A stretch of DNA of 64,000 bases from contig CALWRI010000007.1 in assembly GCA_944383905.1 (NCBI GenBank), positions 24,811-88,810 of the forward strand. Reading direction: 5' to 3'. This stretch comes from an uncultured Christensenellaceae bacterium (GTDB taxonomy: Bacteria; Bacillota; Clostridia; Christensenellales; UBA3700). The notes under the pieces were generated by a model. That model made no database searches. It saw only the letters and a list, made by a program, of their open reading frames with translations, and was not told the origin of the DNA. A program made the translations under genes and the position numbers. Shown here one piece after another: positions 53,588-62,223 of the stretch. The first letter of the stretch is position 1. Each line of letters opens with the position of its first letter.

Positions 53588-53824
53588 ATGAAAAAAGACA
53601 TCATGACGTTTGAAAGTATGCTCGAAAGAGTCGACGAAATAACGAGGGCGCTCGAAGACCCGTCCACGACGATAGACGAAGGACTCAAACTCTTTGAAGA
53701 AGGAGTCAGACTTTCGGCGCAATGCAAAGCAAAACTCGACGAAGTAAGCGGCAAGATCACAGAACTCAAAGGCGAGCTCGACAATCTGCAGAAAAGCGAA
53801 TTCAAGGCGGATAAAAACAAATGA
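53588..53824 (+). CDS. xseB: Exodeoxyribonuclease VII small subunit
   Basis: A 78-residue helical protein that binds the XseA coiled coil. Typical pattern: TFESMLERVDEITRALEDPS, then GLKLFEEGVRLSAQCKAKLDE. The ribosome binding site is weak; translation may couple to xseA. Its end overlaps ispA by 4 bases. Confidence 0.93.
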   Translation: MKKDIMTFESMLERVDEITRALEDPSTTIDEGLKLFEEGVRLSAQCKAKLDEVSGKITELKGELDNLQKSEFKADKNK

Positions 53825-54693
53825 AAGACATCATCAACGTATACGCGGGGATATTCAACGCGACTCTCGACGAATATCTGCTCAACAGGCTTGACTGTCC
53901 GTCGCCCGTAAAGGAAGCGGTTGCGTACTCGATGACGGGAAGCGGCAAGAGACTGCGCCCGATGCTGTGCTATCTGGGAGCGGAATTTGCGGGAAAGTCA
54001 TGCGAGGACGTCGCCGATTTCGCGCTCGCGATCGAGCTTATACACGGATATTCTCTTATTCACGACGATCTTCCGTGCATGGACAACGATACTTTGAGGC
54101 GCGGAAAACCGACAACGCACGTCAGATTCGGAGAGGCGGTGGCTCTGCTTGCCGGCGACGCGATGCTCAACGGCGCTTACGAGGTGCTTCTTGACGCGAT
54201 AAACTCGTCTCGCGACGTGCTCGCCGCGAGCTATATCGCAAAATATGCCGGCACTACCGGCATGATCGGCGGGCAATGTTGCGACGTTACGGACAACAAC
54301 GGCAAGGGTTACGACGAAAACGCGTTGCTTTCAATGTACTCGAAAAAGACGTCGGGACTTTTGATCGCCGCTTTGCTTTCGGGCGCCGTTTCCTGCGGTT
54401 GTACCAAGGAAGAGGAGATCGACCTCGTCAATTTTGCCGATTACACGGGGATCGCGTATCAGATAACTGACGACGTGCTCGATTGCACTTCTACGGACGC
54501 CGTCCTCGGCAAAAACGTCGGAAGCGACGAAAAGGGCGACAAAAAGACTTACGTCTCGCTTTTCGGACTCGAAGCGGCGAAAGAAAAGGCAAAGGACTAC
54601 ACGAAACGCGCCGTCGCCTGCATTTCTAAATACGGCGACAAAGCGGAAAAACTCATACAGCTTTGTCATTATCTCGTTGGAAGAAATTACTGA
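53821..54693 (+). CDS. ispA: Polyprenyl (farnesyl/geranylgeranyl) diphosphate synthase
   Basis: Trans-prenyl transferase that condenses isopentenyl diphosphate. The 290 residues carry the first aspartate-rich motif HDDLPCMDNDTLRRGKPTTH and the second in AYQITDDVLDCTS, plus GSGKRLRPML near the N-terminus. The residues before the first Asp motif (SLIHDDLPCMD) fit a farnesyl diphosphate type with a two-residue insertion, giving the substrate for UppS. A terminator follows. Confidence 0.94.
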   Translation: MKDIINVYAGIFNATLDEYLLNRLDCPSPVKEAVAYSMTGSGKRLRPMLCYLGAEFAGKSCEDVADFALAIELIHGYSLIHDDLPCMDNDTLRRGKPTTHVRFGEAVALLAGDAMLNGAYEVLLDAINSSRDVLAASYIAKYAGTTGMIGGQCCDVTDNNGKGYDENALLSMYSKKTSGLLIAALLSGAVSCGCTKEEEIDLVNFADYTGIAYQITDDVLDCTSTDAVLGKNVGSDEKGDKKTYVSLFGLEAAKEKAKDYTKRAVACISKYGDKAEKLIQLCHYLVGRNY

Positions 54694-54701
54694 AATGATT
54701 T

Positions 54702-54726
54702 TACTGCCGCAAGGCGGTATTTTTTT
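54702..54726 (+). terminator. Intrinsic terminator after ispA
   Basis: TACTGCC (54702-54708), GCAA loop, GGCGGTA (54713-54719) with one G-U pair, then seven T. Confidence 0.9.
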
Positions 54727-54799
54727 AGATTTCATATTTTCGGAAGAATGTTTTTTCATTCTGCCGTATTCTCGTTGCATTTGCGCGGACGCACGCAAA

Positions 54800-54805
54800 T
54801 ATAAT
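54800..54805 (+). promoter_or_regulatory. -10 box just before ATG 54811
   Basis: TATAAT at 54800-54805; the predicted start (about 54812) coincides with ATG 54811. The -35 is uncertain (TTGCAT at 54775-54780 with a 19-base spacer). Confidence 0.6.
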
Positions 54806-54810
54806 TTAAT

Positions 54811-55401
54811 ATGTCAAAATTCTGCGGTTTTTACAAGAGGAAAAACGGCAAAAAACGCGTGCACAGAGGGAGACGCTCGGCAAGCTGGGCGCTCAAGATA
54901 GTTTTTCTGACTTTCGTCTTGTCGCTCGTTACAAGCGTACTTTCGCAGGTGGCTGTCGGCGGCAGCGACATATTAATTGCAACAATGTTGTTGATTTTTA
55001 TGGTAATTACTAGTATAATTTTTGATGTAATAGGAGTGAGCGTTACGTCATGCGCGCTTTGCCGCGTCGATAACGCAGAAAAGGTCTGCGACGAAGTAAA
55101 ACGCATAGCCGTCATGCTTATCTCCAACGCGGAAAAGGTCAATAATATATGCGCCGACGTGATAGGAGATATTTGCGGCGTAATGAGCGGAGCGTGCGGC
55201 GCAAGCATAGTCGCCGCGATCTGCGACGCGACGGGTTCGGATCCGTTGATACCGTCGATATTGGTTTCCGCAGTCATTGCCTCCGCAACCGTCGGAGGAA
55301 AGGCGCTCTGCAAGCGCATCGCGGTCAGAAACAGCGAAAACATCGTATTGTTTGCCGCGCGCCGCATACACGCGGTCATCAAAGTGTTCAGAAGGAAATA
55401 A
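54811..55401 (+). CDS. Small membrane protein of unknown function upstream of dxs
   Basis: A 196-residue protein that I recognise only in outline: a very basic N-terminus (1-24, many Lys and Arg), then membrane segments at about 28-48, 55-75 and a weaker one near 110-150 with many small residues (DICGVMSGACGASIVAAI). The sequence FDVIGVSVTSCALCRVDNAEKVCDEV resembles the DUF21/CNNM-like membrane proteins found between ispA or recN-type genes and dxs in other Clostridia, without CBS domains. Seven or more cysteines are present. Its mRNA is predicted to be leaderless. No function can be assigned; dxs follows after 3 bases. Confidence 0.6.
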   Translation: MSKFCGFYKRKNGKKRVHRGRRSASWALKIVFLTFVLSLVTSVLSQVAVGGSDILIATMLLIFMVITSIIFDVIGVSVTSCALCRVDNAEKVCDEVKRIAVMLISNAEKVNNICADVIGDICGVMSGACGASIVAAICDATGSDPLIPSILVSAVIASATVGGKALCKRIAVRNSENIVLFAARRIHAVIKVFRRK

Positions 55402-55404
55402 GAC

Positions 55405-57114
55405 ATGGCAATTCTCGACAGCGTAAACAGCCCAGAAGATCTTAAAAAGCTCGACCCGGGTCAGCTCGATCTTCTTTGCGGCGAAATTCGCAGTCTTATT
55501 CTTGACACCGTATTCAAAAACGGCGGACATCTTTCTTCAAATCTCGGCTCGGTAGAAGCCGTCGTCGCGCTTCACTACGTTTTCAACGCTCCAAAAGACA
55601 AGATCATATTCGACGTCGGACATCAATGTTACGCGCACAAGATACTTACGGGCAGAAAAGACGAATTTTTCACTCTGCGTACCGAAAACGGCATTGCGGG
55701 ATTTCCAAAAACGCAGGAGAGCGTTTACGACGTCGCCAACACCGGACACGCTTCCACTTCGATCTCACTCGCTTGCGGACTTTCGCGCGCTCTTGACGGC
55801 GGCGAGCAGATAATTTCGTTTATCGGCGACGGCGCAATGACGGGCGGGCTCGCCTTCGAAGCGCTCAACGACCTTGCCTGCATGGGCAAAAAACAGATAA
55901 TAGTGCTCAACGACAACGAAATGAGCATTTCCAAAAACGTCGGTCTGATATCCAATTATCTCAACAGATTGCGTAGAGAAAGAGTTACGCGTCCTTTCGC
56001 GCTCTTCGGACTCAAATATATCGGCATTGTAGACGGACACGACATCAAAGCTCTTATAAAAGCGTTCAACAAAGCGAAAAAATACAGCGACCCCGTCATC
56101 GTCCACATCCTGACGAAAAAGGGTAAGGGATACAAGGAAGCGGAAGAAAATCCCGAAAAATTTCACGGCTATTCCACTTCGTCTCAAAGCGGACGTTCTT
56201 TTTCGCAGATATGCGGAGAGACGCTTTGCGAGCTTGCAGAAAAGGATAAGGACGTTATCGCCGTGACCGCCGCTATGGCGAGCGGAACGGGACTCGACGT
56301 CTTTGAAAAGAAATTTCCGGACAGATTCGTCGACGTAGGCATTGCCGAGGCTCACGCCGCGTGTATGAGCGCCGGGCTCGCTCTCGGCGGAAAAAAGCCT
56401 TATTTTGCAGTATATTCCACCTTCTTGCAACGAGCATACGACCAGCTTTTGCACGACGTATGTCTCAATTCTTTGCCCGTTACTATATGTGTCGACAGGT
56501 GCGGGATAGTCGCCGGAGACGGAGAAACGCACCAGGGAGTTTACGATATTTCGTTCATGCGCGCACTCCCCGAAATCGCTGTTGTCGCACCGAAGGACGG
56601 CAAAGAACTCAAAAAAACGCTCGAATGGTCTCTGACCTACGGCAAACCGCTTGCGATACGTTATCCCAAAGCGGAAGACGTCAAAAAATACGACAGACAC
56701 GGCGAGATCAGACTCGGCAAATGGGAAAAACTAACCGACGGAAGTGCAGAAGCCGTCATCCTCGCAACCGGTGCCGTCAGCGTTGCGGACGCGTGCGAAG
56801 TCGTCGCTCAGCTCGCAAAGCAGGGAATAAAAGTCGATCTCGTCAACGCTCGTTTTATCAAACCTTTCGACGAAGAAATGCTCGGCGATATAAAAGACAA
56901 AAAAATATTCACTCTCGAAGACGGAGTGCGTACGGGCGGTTTCGGAGAAGGAGTTATAGCTTATTATGCCGAACGCGGTATATGCGCCGACGTCACCGTC
57001 TTCGCTTTCGACGAAAAGCCCTATCCGCTGGGAAGCGTGAATTATATCAAAAAGTTTACGGGGACGGATCCCGATTCTCTCTGCAATAAAATAAGAGACG
57101 GTCTGAAGAAATGA
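55405..57114 (+). CDS. dxs: 1-deoxy-D-xylulose-5-phosphate synthase
   Basis: DXS makes deoxyxylulose phosphate from pyruvate and glyceraldehyde phosphate with thiamine diphosphate, the entry to the MEP pathway. Motifs: GHLSSNLGSVEAVVALHYVF, IFDVGHQCYAHK, FIGDGAMTGGLAFEALND (thiamine diphosphate site, near residue 142), FVDVGIAEAHAACMSAGLA, and the C-terminal VNARFIKPFDEEML. The 569 residues are about 50 fewer than the E. coli enzyme, the loss being in the linker after about residue 185 (near NYLNRLRRERVTRPF). Confidence 0.96.
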   Translation: MAILDSVNSPEDLKKLDPGQLDLLCGEIRSLILDTVFKNGGHLSSNLGSVEAVVALHYVFNAPKDKIIFDVGHQCYAHKILTGRKDEFFTLRTENGIAGFPKTQESVYDVANTGHASTSISLACGLSRALDGGEQIISFIGDGAMTGGLAFEALNDLACMGKKQIIVLNDNEMSISKNVGLISNYLNRLRRERVTRPFALFGLKYIGIVDGHDIKALIKAFNKAKKYSDPVIVHILTKKGKGYKEAEENPEKFHGYSTSSQSGRSFSQICGETLCELAEKDKDVIAVTAAMASGTGLDVFEKKFPDRFVDVGIAEAHAACMSAGLALGGKKPYFAVYSTFLQRAYDQLLHDVCLNSLPVTICVDRCGIVAGDGETHQGVYDISFMRALPEIAVVAPKDGKELKKTLEWSLTYGKPLAIRYPKAEDVKKYDRHGEIRLGKWEKLTDGSAEAVILATGAVSVADACEVVAQLAKQGIKVDLVNARFIKPFDEEMLGDIKDKKIFTLEDGVRTGGFGEGVIAYYAERGICADVTVFAFDEKPYPLGSVNYIKKFTGTDPDSLCNKIRDGLKK

Positions 57115-57824
57115 GGCTCGACCTTTATTTGAGCAGCAAATTCGGTTACAGTCGTACCAAAGCCGCCAACATGATTGCCGACGGCTTTGTAAACGTCAAC
57201 GGCAAGACCTGCATGAAAGCGTCCCGCGAAACCGTCGACGGCGACGAAATCGAGATAATCAGAGAATACCGCTTCGCTTCGAGAGGCGGAGACAAGCTCG
57301 AAAAAGCATTTGCGGATTTTTCCCTCGACGTAAACGGTCTCGTATGCGCGGATATAGGCGCTTCCAACGGCGGATTCACAGATTGTCTGCTGTCTCACGG
57401 CGCCGCGAAGGTCTATGCTGTGGACGTCGGGGACTGCGCGTTCGACGACGCTTTGAAAAGCGATCCCAGAGTGGTCGTAAAAGACAATACCAACGCGAGA
57501 GATCTCAAAGTCGAAACTCTCGGCGAATACTGCGATTTCGCTTGTATCGACGTGAGCTTTATTCCTCTTTCTCTCGTACTATCTCCTGTATTTTCCGTAA
57601 TAAAAAAGGGGGGCGAGGTCGTTGCTCTCGTAAAACCTCAATTCGAAGTCGGACGCAAGAATCTGACCAAAACCGGTCTTGTGCTTTCCGAAAAGGTCAG
57701 GAAGGCCGCCGTCGACAACGTCTGCGCGTTTGCAACCGAAACGGGCGCACGGGTGCTCGGAGTGACGACGGCTCCGATAAGAGAAAACAAAAACGTCGAG
57801 TATCTGGTGAGATTTTCTCTTTGA
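57111..57824 (+). CDS. tlyA: TlyA family rRNA (cytidine-2'-O)-methyltransferase (YqxC)
   Basis: A 237-residue protein with an N-terminal S4 RNA-binding domain (LDLYLSSKFGYSRTKAANMI, about 2-60) and an FtsJ-like SAM methyltransferase domain containing CADIGASNGGFTDCLL, VYAVDVG and VALVKPQFEVGR. Mycobacterial TlyA methylates 16S and 23S rRNA; the family was formerly called hemolysin. It overlaps dxs by 4 bases, as in the Bacillus dxs-yqxC pair. Confidence 0.93.
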   Translation: MRLDLYLSSKFGYSRTKAANMIADGFVNVNGKTCMKASRETVDGDEIEIIREYRFASRGGDKLEKAFADFSLDVNGLVCADIGASNGGFTDCLLSHGAAKVYAVDVGDCAFDDALKSDPRVVVKDNTNARDLKVETLGEYCDFACIDVSFIPLSLVLSPVFSVIKKGGEVVALVKPQFEVGRKNLTKTGLVLSEKVRKAAVDNVCAFATETGARVLGVTTAPIRENKNVEYLVRFSL

Positions 57825-57845
57825 TACGCTTGCACGCTTCTGAAT

Positions 57846-57897
57846 ATTGATTGCAAAAGTAATAGATATTTTGGCGATTTTATTTGCATGAATCAAT
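57846..57897. repeat. Imperfect inverted repeat in the tlyA-nadK gap
   Basis: ATTGATTGCAAA (57846-57857) pairs with TTTGC (57883-57887) and AATCAAT (57891-57897), split by three bases. No T tract; the role is unknown. Confidence 0.35.
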
Positions 57898-57922
57898 AAT
57901 TTTTAAATATTTTGTATATTCT

Positions 57923-57940
57923 ATTGAATATTTATTCATT
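57923..57940. promoter_or_regulatory. ARG box (ArgR operator)
   Basis: The 18 bases match the ARG box consensus WNTGAATWWWWATTCANW at every defined position: TGAAT at 57925-57929, ATTT, ATTCA at 57934-57938. It covers the -35 hexamer and part of the spacer of the promoter for nadK and argR, so bound ArgR should block RNA polymerase. Weaker half-sites TGAAT (57889-57893) and TAAAT (57904-57908) lie upstream. Confidence 0.72.
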
Positions 57941-57952
57941 TTATACTATAAT
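57924..57952 (+). promoter_or_regulatory. Promoter of nadK-argR-recN
   Basis: TTGAAT at 57924-57929, 17 bases, TATAAT at 57947-57952. Seven bases downstream of the -10 is 57959, the A of the nadK ATG. No ribosome binding site. Confidence 0.85.
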
Positions 57953-57958
57953 GATATT

Positions 57959-58783
57959 ATGAAAATCGGCGTATATACAAACCTGAACAAAGACCGCGAC
58001 TGCCTTACCGCTAAAAGCCTGCTGTCGATATTGCAACGCAGAGGAATATCGTACAAATTTTACAGCGATAAAAAGCAGGAAAGCGATACTCACGAAAAAT
58101 TGCGCGAGCTTACGGACGGCGTCGATCTTCTCGTCGCATTCGGCGGCGACGGCACGATGCTCAACATAGTGCCGTACTGCGCGGTGAAAGGCATACCTAT
58201 GCTTGGTGTAAATCTCGGACATCTCGGTTTTCTGACAGAAGTAAACGCCGATATGCTCGAAGATACCGTGGACAGGCTCGTCGACGGCGATTATTTTTGC
58301 GAAAAGAGGTCGATGATCGAAGTTATCAACGGAGAAAACCGTTTCATCGCGCTCAACGAAGTCGTCCTTTCGAAGACCGAAAATTCGAATATCTGCAACA
58401 TAGCCGTCGATATCGACGGGATCAGAGCAGACAAGGTGCGCGCAGACGGCGTAATGGTGAGCACTCCGACCGGCTCGACCGGTTATTCGCTGTCCTGCAA
58501 CGGCTCGATATTGAGCCCCGATCTCGACGCGCTGATAATAAACGCTATCTGCCCGCATTCGCTGCATTTCTGTCCGATAGTTATAAGCGATTCGAGTACG
58601 GTGGATCTTTCGAGCGACGGCACGGATCTCCGTCTGACGATCGACGGCAAAATTATGGCTTTCGTCGAAGATCCGCAGAAAATTACGATAAAAAAGTGTG
58701 ATCATACAGCTACCTTCATAAGGTTTGAAAAGAGCAGTTTTTACAGCAGGCTCATCAAAAAGCTGGCATATTGGGGTGAATAA
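57959..58783 (+). CDS. nadK: NAD kinase
   Basis: NAD kinase makes NADP from NAD with ATP or polyphosphate. The 274 residues contain LLVAFGGDGTMLNIV with the catalytic GGDG motif, NLGHLGFLTE, ALNEVVLSK and VSTPTGSTGYSLSCNGSI. I start at ATG 57959, which lies at the predicted transcription start; an ATG 75 bases upstream would fall before the promoter. Its stop overlaps the argR start (TAATGA). Coupling of NADP supply with argR and recN is the typical order of Clostridia (dxs-tlyA-nadK-argR-recN-spoIVB). Confidence 0.95.
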   Translation: MKIGVYTNLNKDRDCLTAKSLLSILQRRGISYKFYSDKKQESDTHEKLRELTDGVDLLVAFGGDGTMLNIVPYCAVKGIPMLGVNLGHLGFLTEVNADMLEDTVDRLVDGDYFCEKRSMIEVINGENRFIALNEVVLSKTENSNICNIAVDIDGIRADKVRADGVMVSTPTGSTGYSLSCNGSILSPDLDALIINAICPHSLHFCPIVISDSSTVDLSSDGTDLRLTIDGKIMAFVEDPQKITIKKCDHTATFIRFEKSSFYSRLIKKLAYWGE

Positions 58784-59235
58784 TGATTAGAGCAAAAAGA
58801 CAACAGTGCATCATCGATCTCATCGAAGAAAACGACATCGAAACGCAGGACGAACTCGTGACCCTGCTCACCGAGCGCGGCTTTTGTGCTACGCAGGCGA
58901 CGGTTTCCCGCGACATCAAGGAACTCGGTCTGATCAAGATCCTCGGCGCGGACAAAAAGTACAAATACGTCAAAGCCGAAGCTGCGCCGCACAAGATCTC
59001 CGTCAAATTCGGCAACATTTTCAAAGAATGCGTGCTTTCGATTCAGTACGCCAACAATCTCGTCGTGATCAAGACGGTCGCAGGCGGCGCAAACAGCGCC
59101 TGCGCGTTCATCGACCATCTCAATCTGACGCAGATAATCGGCACGCTGGCGGGAGACGACACCATTTTCGCTGTCGTATCCCAGGACGCGGACGTCAAAG
59201 AAACGGTCGACCTTCTCAAATCTTATTTGTGGTAA
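58783..59235 (+). CDS. argR: Arginine repressor
   Basis: ArgR/AhrC binds ARG boxes as an arginine-loaded hexamer. The 150 residues consist of a winged helix N-terminal domain (QCIIDLIEENDIETQDELV, ATVSRDIKELGLIK) and a C-terminal arginine-binding and oligomerising domain (IIGTLAGDDTIFAVV with the conserved GDDT). A perfect ARG box lies on the promoter of this operon, so autoregulation is expected. No arginine synthesis gene is in the window. Confidence 0.96.
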   Translation: MIRAKRQQCIIDLIEENDIETQDELVTLLTERGFCATQATVSRDIKELGLIKILGADKKYKYVKAEAAPHKISVKFGNIFKECVLSIQYANNLVVIKTVAGGANSACAFIDHLNLTQIIGTLAGDDTIFAVVSQDADVKETVDLLKSYLW

Positions 59236-59241
59236 TTTCCT

Positions 59242-60927
59242 ATGCTGGAAACTTTGCGGATAGAAAATATCGCTCTTATCGAAAACCTTGAGATAGGGTT
59301 TTGCAAAGGGCTGAATATTCTTTCGGGCGAAACGGGCGCGGGCAAGTCGATAATAATCGACAGCCTGAATTTCGTTTTGGGTACGCGCGCGGATAAGTCT
59401 CTGATCTCGTACGGCAAGGACCTTGCCAGAGTTTCGGCGTTTTTCGATCTTTCGGATTGCCCGGCGACAAAACGCCTTTTGTCGGATATGGAGATAGATT
59501 GCGACGACAACGAGCTTGCGCTTCAACGCGTGATGACCGTCGACGGCAAAAACACCTGTCGCGTCAACGGGCAGAAAGTCACGCTCGCCATGCTCAAAGA
59601 AATCGCTTTGTCTCTCACCGACATTTACGGACAGCACGAGGCGACCGGGCTTCTCGACGACGAAAACCATATCGCGATCCTCGATAAATACGCGAGATCT
59701 GCGCTCGAAAAGCCTCTCACGACTCAAAAAGAACTGTTTGCGGAATACGGAGAAATAAAGCGCGAGCTTGCAAAATACGGCTCTTTGTCCGACGTCGCGA
59801 AAAAAACCGACGCACTCAATTTCGAGCTTGAAGAAATAGAAAAAGCCGATCTCAAAGAGGGCGAAGAAGAGGAATTGCTTGCAAAGCGCAAAAAATTCAA
59901 CAATTCCCGCGCGATCACCGACGCGCTTGCCGCCTCCAAAAATTGTCTCGACGGAGACGAAGGCGCGGTAATATCCGTTTCTGGCGCGAAATCTCAACTT
60001 TCTTCGGTCGACGAATACGATCCGCGTTACGGAGAACTCGTCGAACGCCTCGATAGCGCGAAAATAGAGTTGAAAGATATTGCCGAGACTCTCGAAGGTC
60101 TGCTCGAAGAGAGCGAATATAATCCTTATGAGGCGGAGAGAGTCGAGCAAAGACTAGCTCTCGTGCGAACTCTGAAACGCAAATACGGCAGCGACGTCTC
60201 CGAGATCCTCGCGTATGCGGACAAGATCAGAGAAGAACTGCAATTTTATGGCGACGCGGAATATAATATCGAAAAACTCAATTCGCGCCTTGCTGTCTGC
60301 GAGCGCGATCTGAAAAAGAATTCTCTCGAAATTCACGCTTTGAGAGAAAAATTCGCAAAGGCGCTTGCCGAAAACATCTGCAAAGAACTCAAAGAACTCG
60401 GCATGAACAACGCGACTTTTTATGCCGAGGTCGGATATTCTGACGATCGCATAGGCGAAAACGGAGCGGACGACGTTCTCTTTATGTTTTCCGCAAACGC
60501 GGGTCAACCCGCAAAAGCGCTGTCAAAGGTCATTTCCGGCGGCGAACTTTCGCGTTTTATGCTTGCAGTCAAAAACATCATCTCCGACGTGGACGGCGTG
60601 CAGACTATGGTTTTCGACGAGATAGATACGGGTATAAGCGGAAAGATCGCGCAGGTTGTGGCAGAAAAGCTGTACAACATTTCGACGGGCAAACAGGTGC
60701 TTGCAGTTACCCATCTGCCTCAACTTGCGAGCATGGCGGACGCTCACTATCTCATCACGAAACACACCGCGGACGGCAAGACTTTTACCGACGTAAAGCT
60801 CCTCGACGAAGACGGCACGGTCGGAGAGATCGCGCGGCTCCTCGGCGGCAGCGATTACGGCACTCACGCGTTGCCTCACGCAAAAGAGATGCGCGATTAT
60901 TCCGAAAATTACAAAAAATCCAGGTGA
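59242..60927 (+). CDS. recN: DNA repair protein RecN
   Basis: RecN is an SMC-like ATPase acting early in double-strand break repair. The 561 residues show Walker A LSGETGAGKSIIIDSL near the N-terminus, long central coiled coils (about 150-390), the signature VISGGELSRFMLAVK and Walker B MVFDEIDTGISG, then the His motif LAVTHLPQLAS. ATG 59242 is 6 bases after argR and has no clear ribosome binding site, so translation may depend on argR. Confidence 0.96.
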   Translation: MLETLRIENIALIENLEIGFCKGLNILSGETGAGKSIIIDSLNFVLGTRADKSLISYGKDLARVSAFFDLSDCPATKRLLSDMEIDCDDNELALQRVMTVDGKNTCRVNGQKVTLAMLKEIALSLTDIYGQHEATGLLDDENHIAILDKYARSALEKPLTTQKELFAEYGEIKRELAKYGSLSDVAKKTDALNFELEEIEKADLKEGEEEELLAKRKKFNNSRAITDALAASKNCLDGDEGAVISVSGAKSQLSSVDEYDPRYGELVERLDSAKIELKDIAETLEGLLEESEYNPYEAERVEQRLALVRTLKRKYGSDVSEILAYADKIREELQFYGDAEYNIEKLNSRLAVCERDLKKNSLEIHALREKFAKALAENICKELKELGMNNATFYAEVGYSDDRIGENGADDVLFMFSANAGQPAKALSKVISGGELSRFMLAVKNIISDVDGVQTMVFDEIDTGISGKIAQVVAEKLYNISTGKQVLAVTHLPQLASMADAHYLITKHTADGKTFTDVKLLDEDGTVGEIARLLGGSDYGTHALPHAKEMRDYSENYKKSR

Positions 60928-60947
60928 TCTCTGCAATCATATATCCG

Positions 60948-60975
60948 AGTCGGGCTGTGATCCGACTTTTTCTTT
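60948..60975 (+). terminator. Intrinsic terminator after recN
   Basis: AGTCGG (60948-60953), eight-base loop, CCGACT (60962-60967), then a run of T broken by one C. Confidence 0.75.
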
Positions 60976-61030
60976 TCTTACATAATTCTTTATCTTGTGT
61001 CTCAAACTACTGACTGTAAGGAGTTTTGAA

Positions 61031-62179
61031 ATGAAAAAAATTTTCGCAGTCAATGTTTTGCTCGCGGTATGCGTCGCGGCGGTCGGTTACTTCGGCTTCT
61101 GCAACGGCTTCGACGGCGGTTGCGACGGTTATGAAGTAGCCGCGACTTCCTCTCCTTTCAGCATCAACGTGGTAGACGAAGACGAAGGAAAAGTGCATAC
61201 CAAACTGTTCGGTCTGATCGACCTGAAAACTTCGAAGGCGCAAAAGAGCGAAGACAGAGAAGTCTGGCTCGGAGGTTTTCCCCTCGGACTCGATCTCGAT
61301 CTGAAAGGACTTATGATCACCGGAAGATCCGGCGTTGTCACGAGCGACGGCGCGGCGTCTCCGTGCGAAAATACCGATATAAGAAGCGGCGACGTACTTG
61401 TTGCGATCGACGGGAGACCGGTCGGAAGCGACAAGACTATCGCGGAGATACTCAACGCGAAAAAAGGCGAACCGGTAGAGCTGTGCATATTGCGCGGCGA
61501 CGAGAGGAAGACTTATACCGTGACGCCCGTCAAAGACGTATTGAGCGGCAATTATCGTATCGGACTTGCGCTTCAGGACGGCATTGCGGGTATAGGAACC
61601 GCGACGTTTATCAATAAGGATACGGGAAAATATGCCTGTCTCGGTCACGCGATCCTGTCGCAGGACGGCTCTGTTGTCAGGATAGACGGAGGAAAAATAT
61701 ACAACGCGTTCATTTCAGGTTGCGTAAAAGGTAAAATAGGAAAAGCGGGAGAGCTCAACGGTACGTTCAATTCAAAATCCGTTTCCCTCGGCACAATCGA
61801 GAAAAACTGTACTTTCGGAAATTACGGCGTTTATACGGGGAAAACTTCCTCTCTGAAATCCGTAAAAATCGGCGGCAGAAATTCGATAAGACCCGGCAAA
61901 GCGCAGATATACAGTACCGTGTCGGGCAGCGAGCCGGAGTATTACGACATCGAGATCATCAAACTCAACGAACAGACTGCGCCGTCGGATAAATCAATGG
62001 TGATCCGTATTGTAGACAAGAGTCTTCTCAATGCAACGGGAGGCATTGTCCAGGGCATGAGCGGCAGTCCTATATTGCAGAACGGTAAACTCGTCGGCGC
62101 TGTGACTCACGTCTTTAGCGCGGATCCGACGAAAGGATACGGAATATATGCAGATTGGATGTATGAACTGACGCGATAA
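61031..62179 (+). CDS. spoIVB: Stage IV sporulation protein B (SpoIVB serine peptidase)
   Basis: SpoIVB is made in the forespore, crosses the inner membrane and cleaves SpoIVFA, triggering pro-sigma-K processing. The 382 residues have an N-terminal membrane anchor (about 4-24), a PDZ domain (about 95-185, ENTDIRSGDVLVAIDGRPVG) and the S55 peptidase domain with His206 (CLGHAIL) and the nucleophile Ser in GMSGSPI (about 342-348). ATG 61031 follows AAGGAG; earlier in-frame codons lack a site. Bacillus has spo0A next; here purB in the opposite direction follows. The sigma-K gene it would help activate is at 11353. Confidence 0.95.
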   Translation: MKKIFAVNVLLAVCVAAVGYFGFCNGFDGGCDGYEVAATSSPFSINVVDEDEGKVHTKLFGLIDLKTSKAQKSEDREVWLGGFPLGLDLDLKGLMITGRSGVVTSDGAASPCENTDIRSGDVLVAIDGRPVGSDKTIAEILNAKKGEPVELCILRGDERKTYTVTPVKDVLSGNYRIGLALQDGIAGIGTATFINKDTGKYACLGHAILSQDGSVVRIDGGKIYNAFISGCVKGKIGKAGELNGTFNSKSVSLGTIEKNCTFGNYGVYTGKTSSLKSVKIGGRNSIRPGKAQIYSTVSGSEPEYYDIEIIKLNEQTAPSDKSMVIRIVDKSLLNATGGIVQGMSGSPILQNGKLVGAVTHVFSADPTKGYGIYADWMYELTR

Positions 62180-62207
62180 AAAAACGACGGAATCTCCCGT
62201 CGTTTTT
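62180..62207. terminator. Bidirectional terminator between spoIVB and purB
   Basis: AAAAACGACGG (62180-62190) and CCGTCGTTTTT (62197-62207), 11 bp, with T runs in both directions, between convergent genes. Confidence 0.93.
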
Positions 62208-62223
62208 CTCTGTTTTATTGACG

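Noticed and set aside
57884..57958. Earlier start for nadK with 25 more residues
   Set aside because: It lies upstream of the promoter and ARG box and would not be transcribed from them; the extra residues are AT-rich with no family match.
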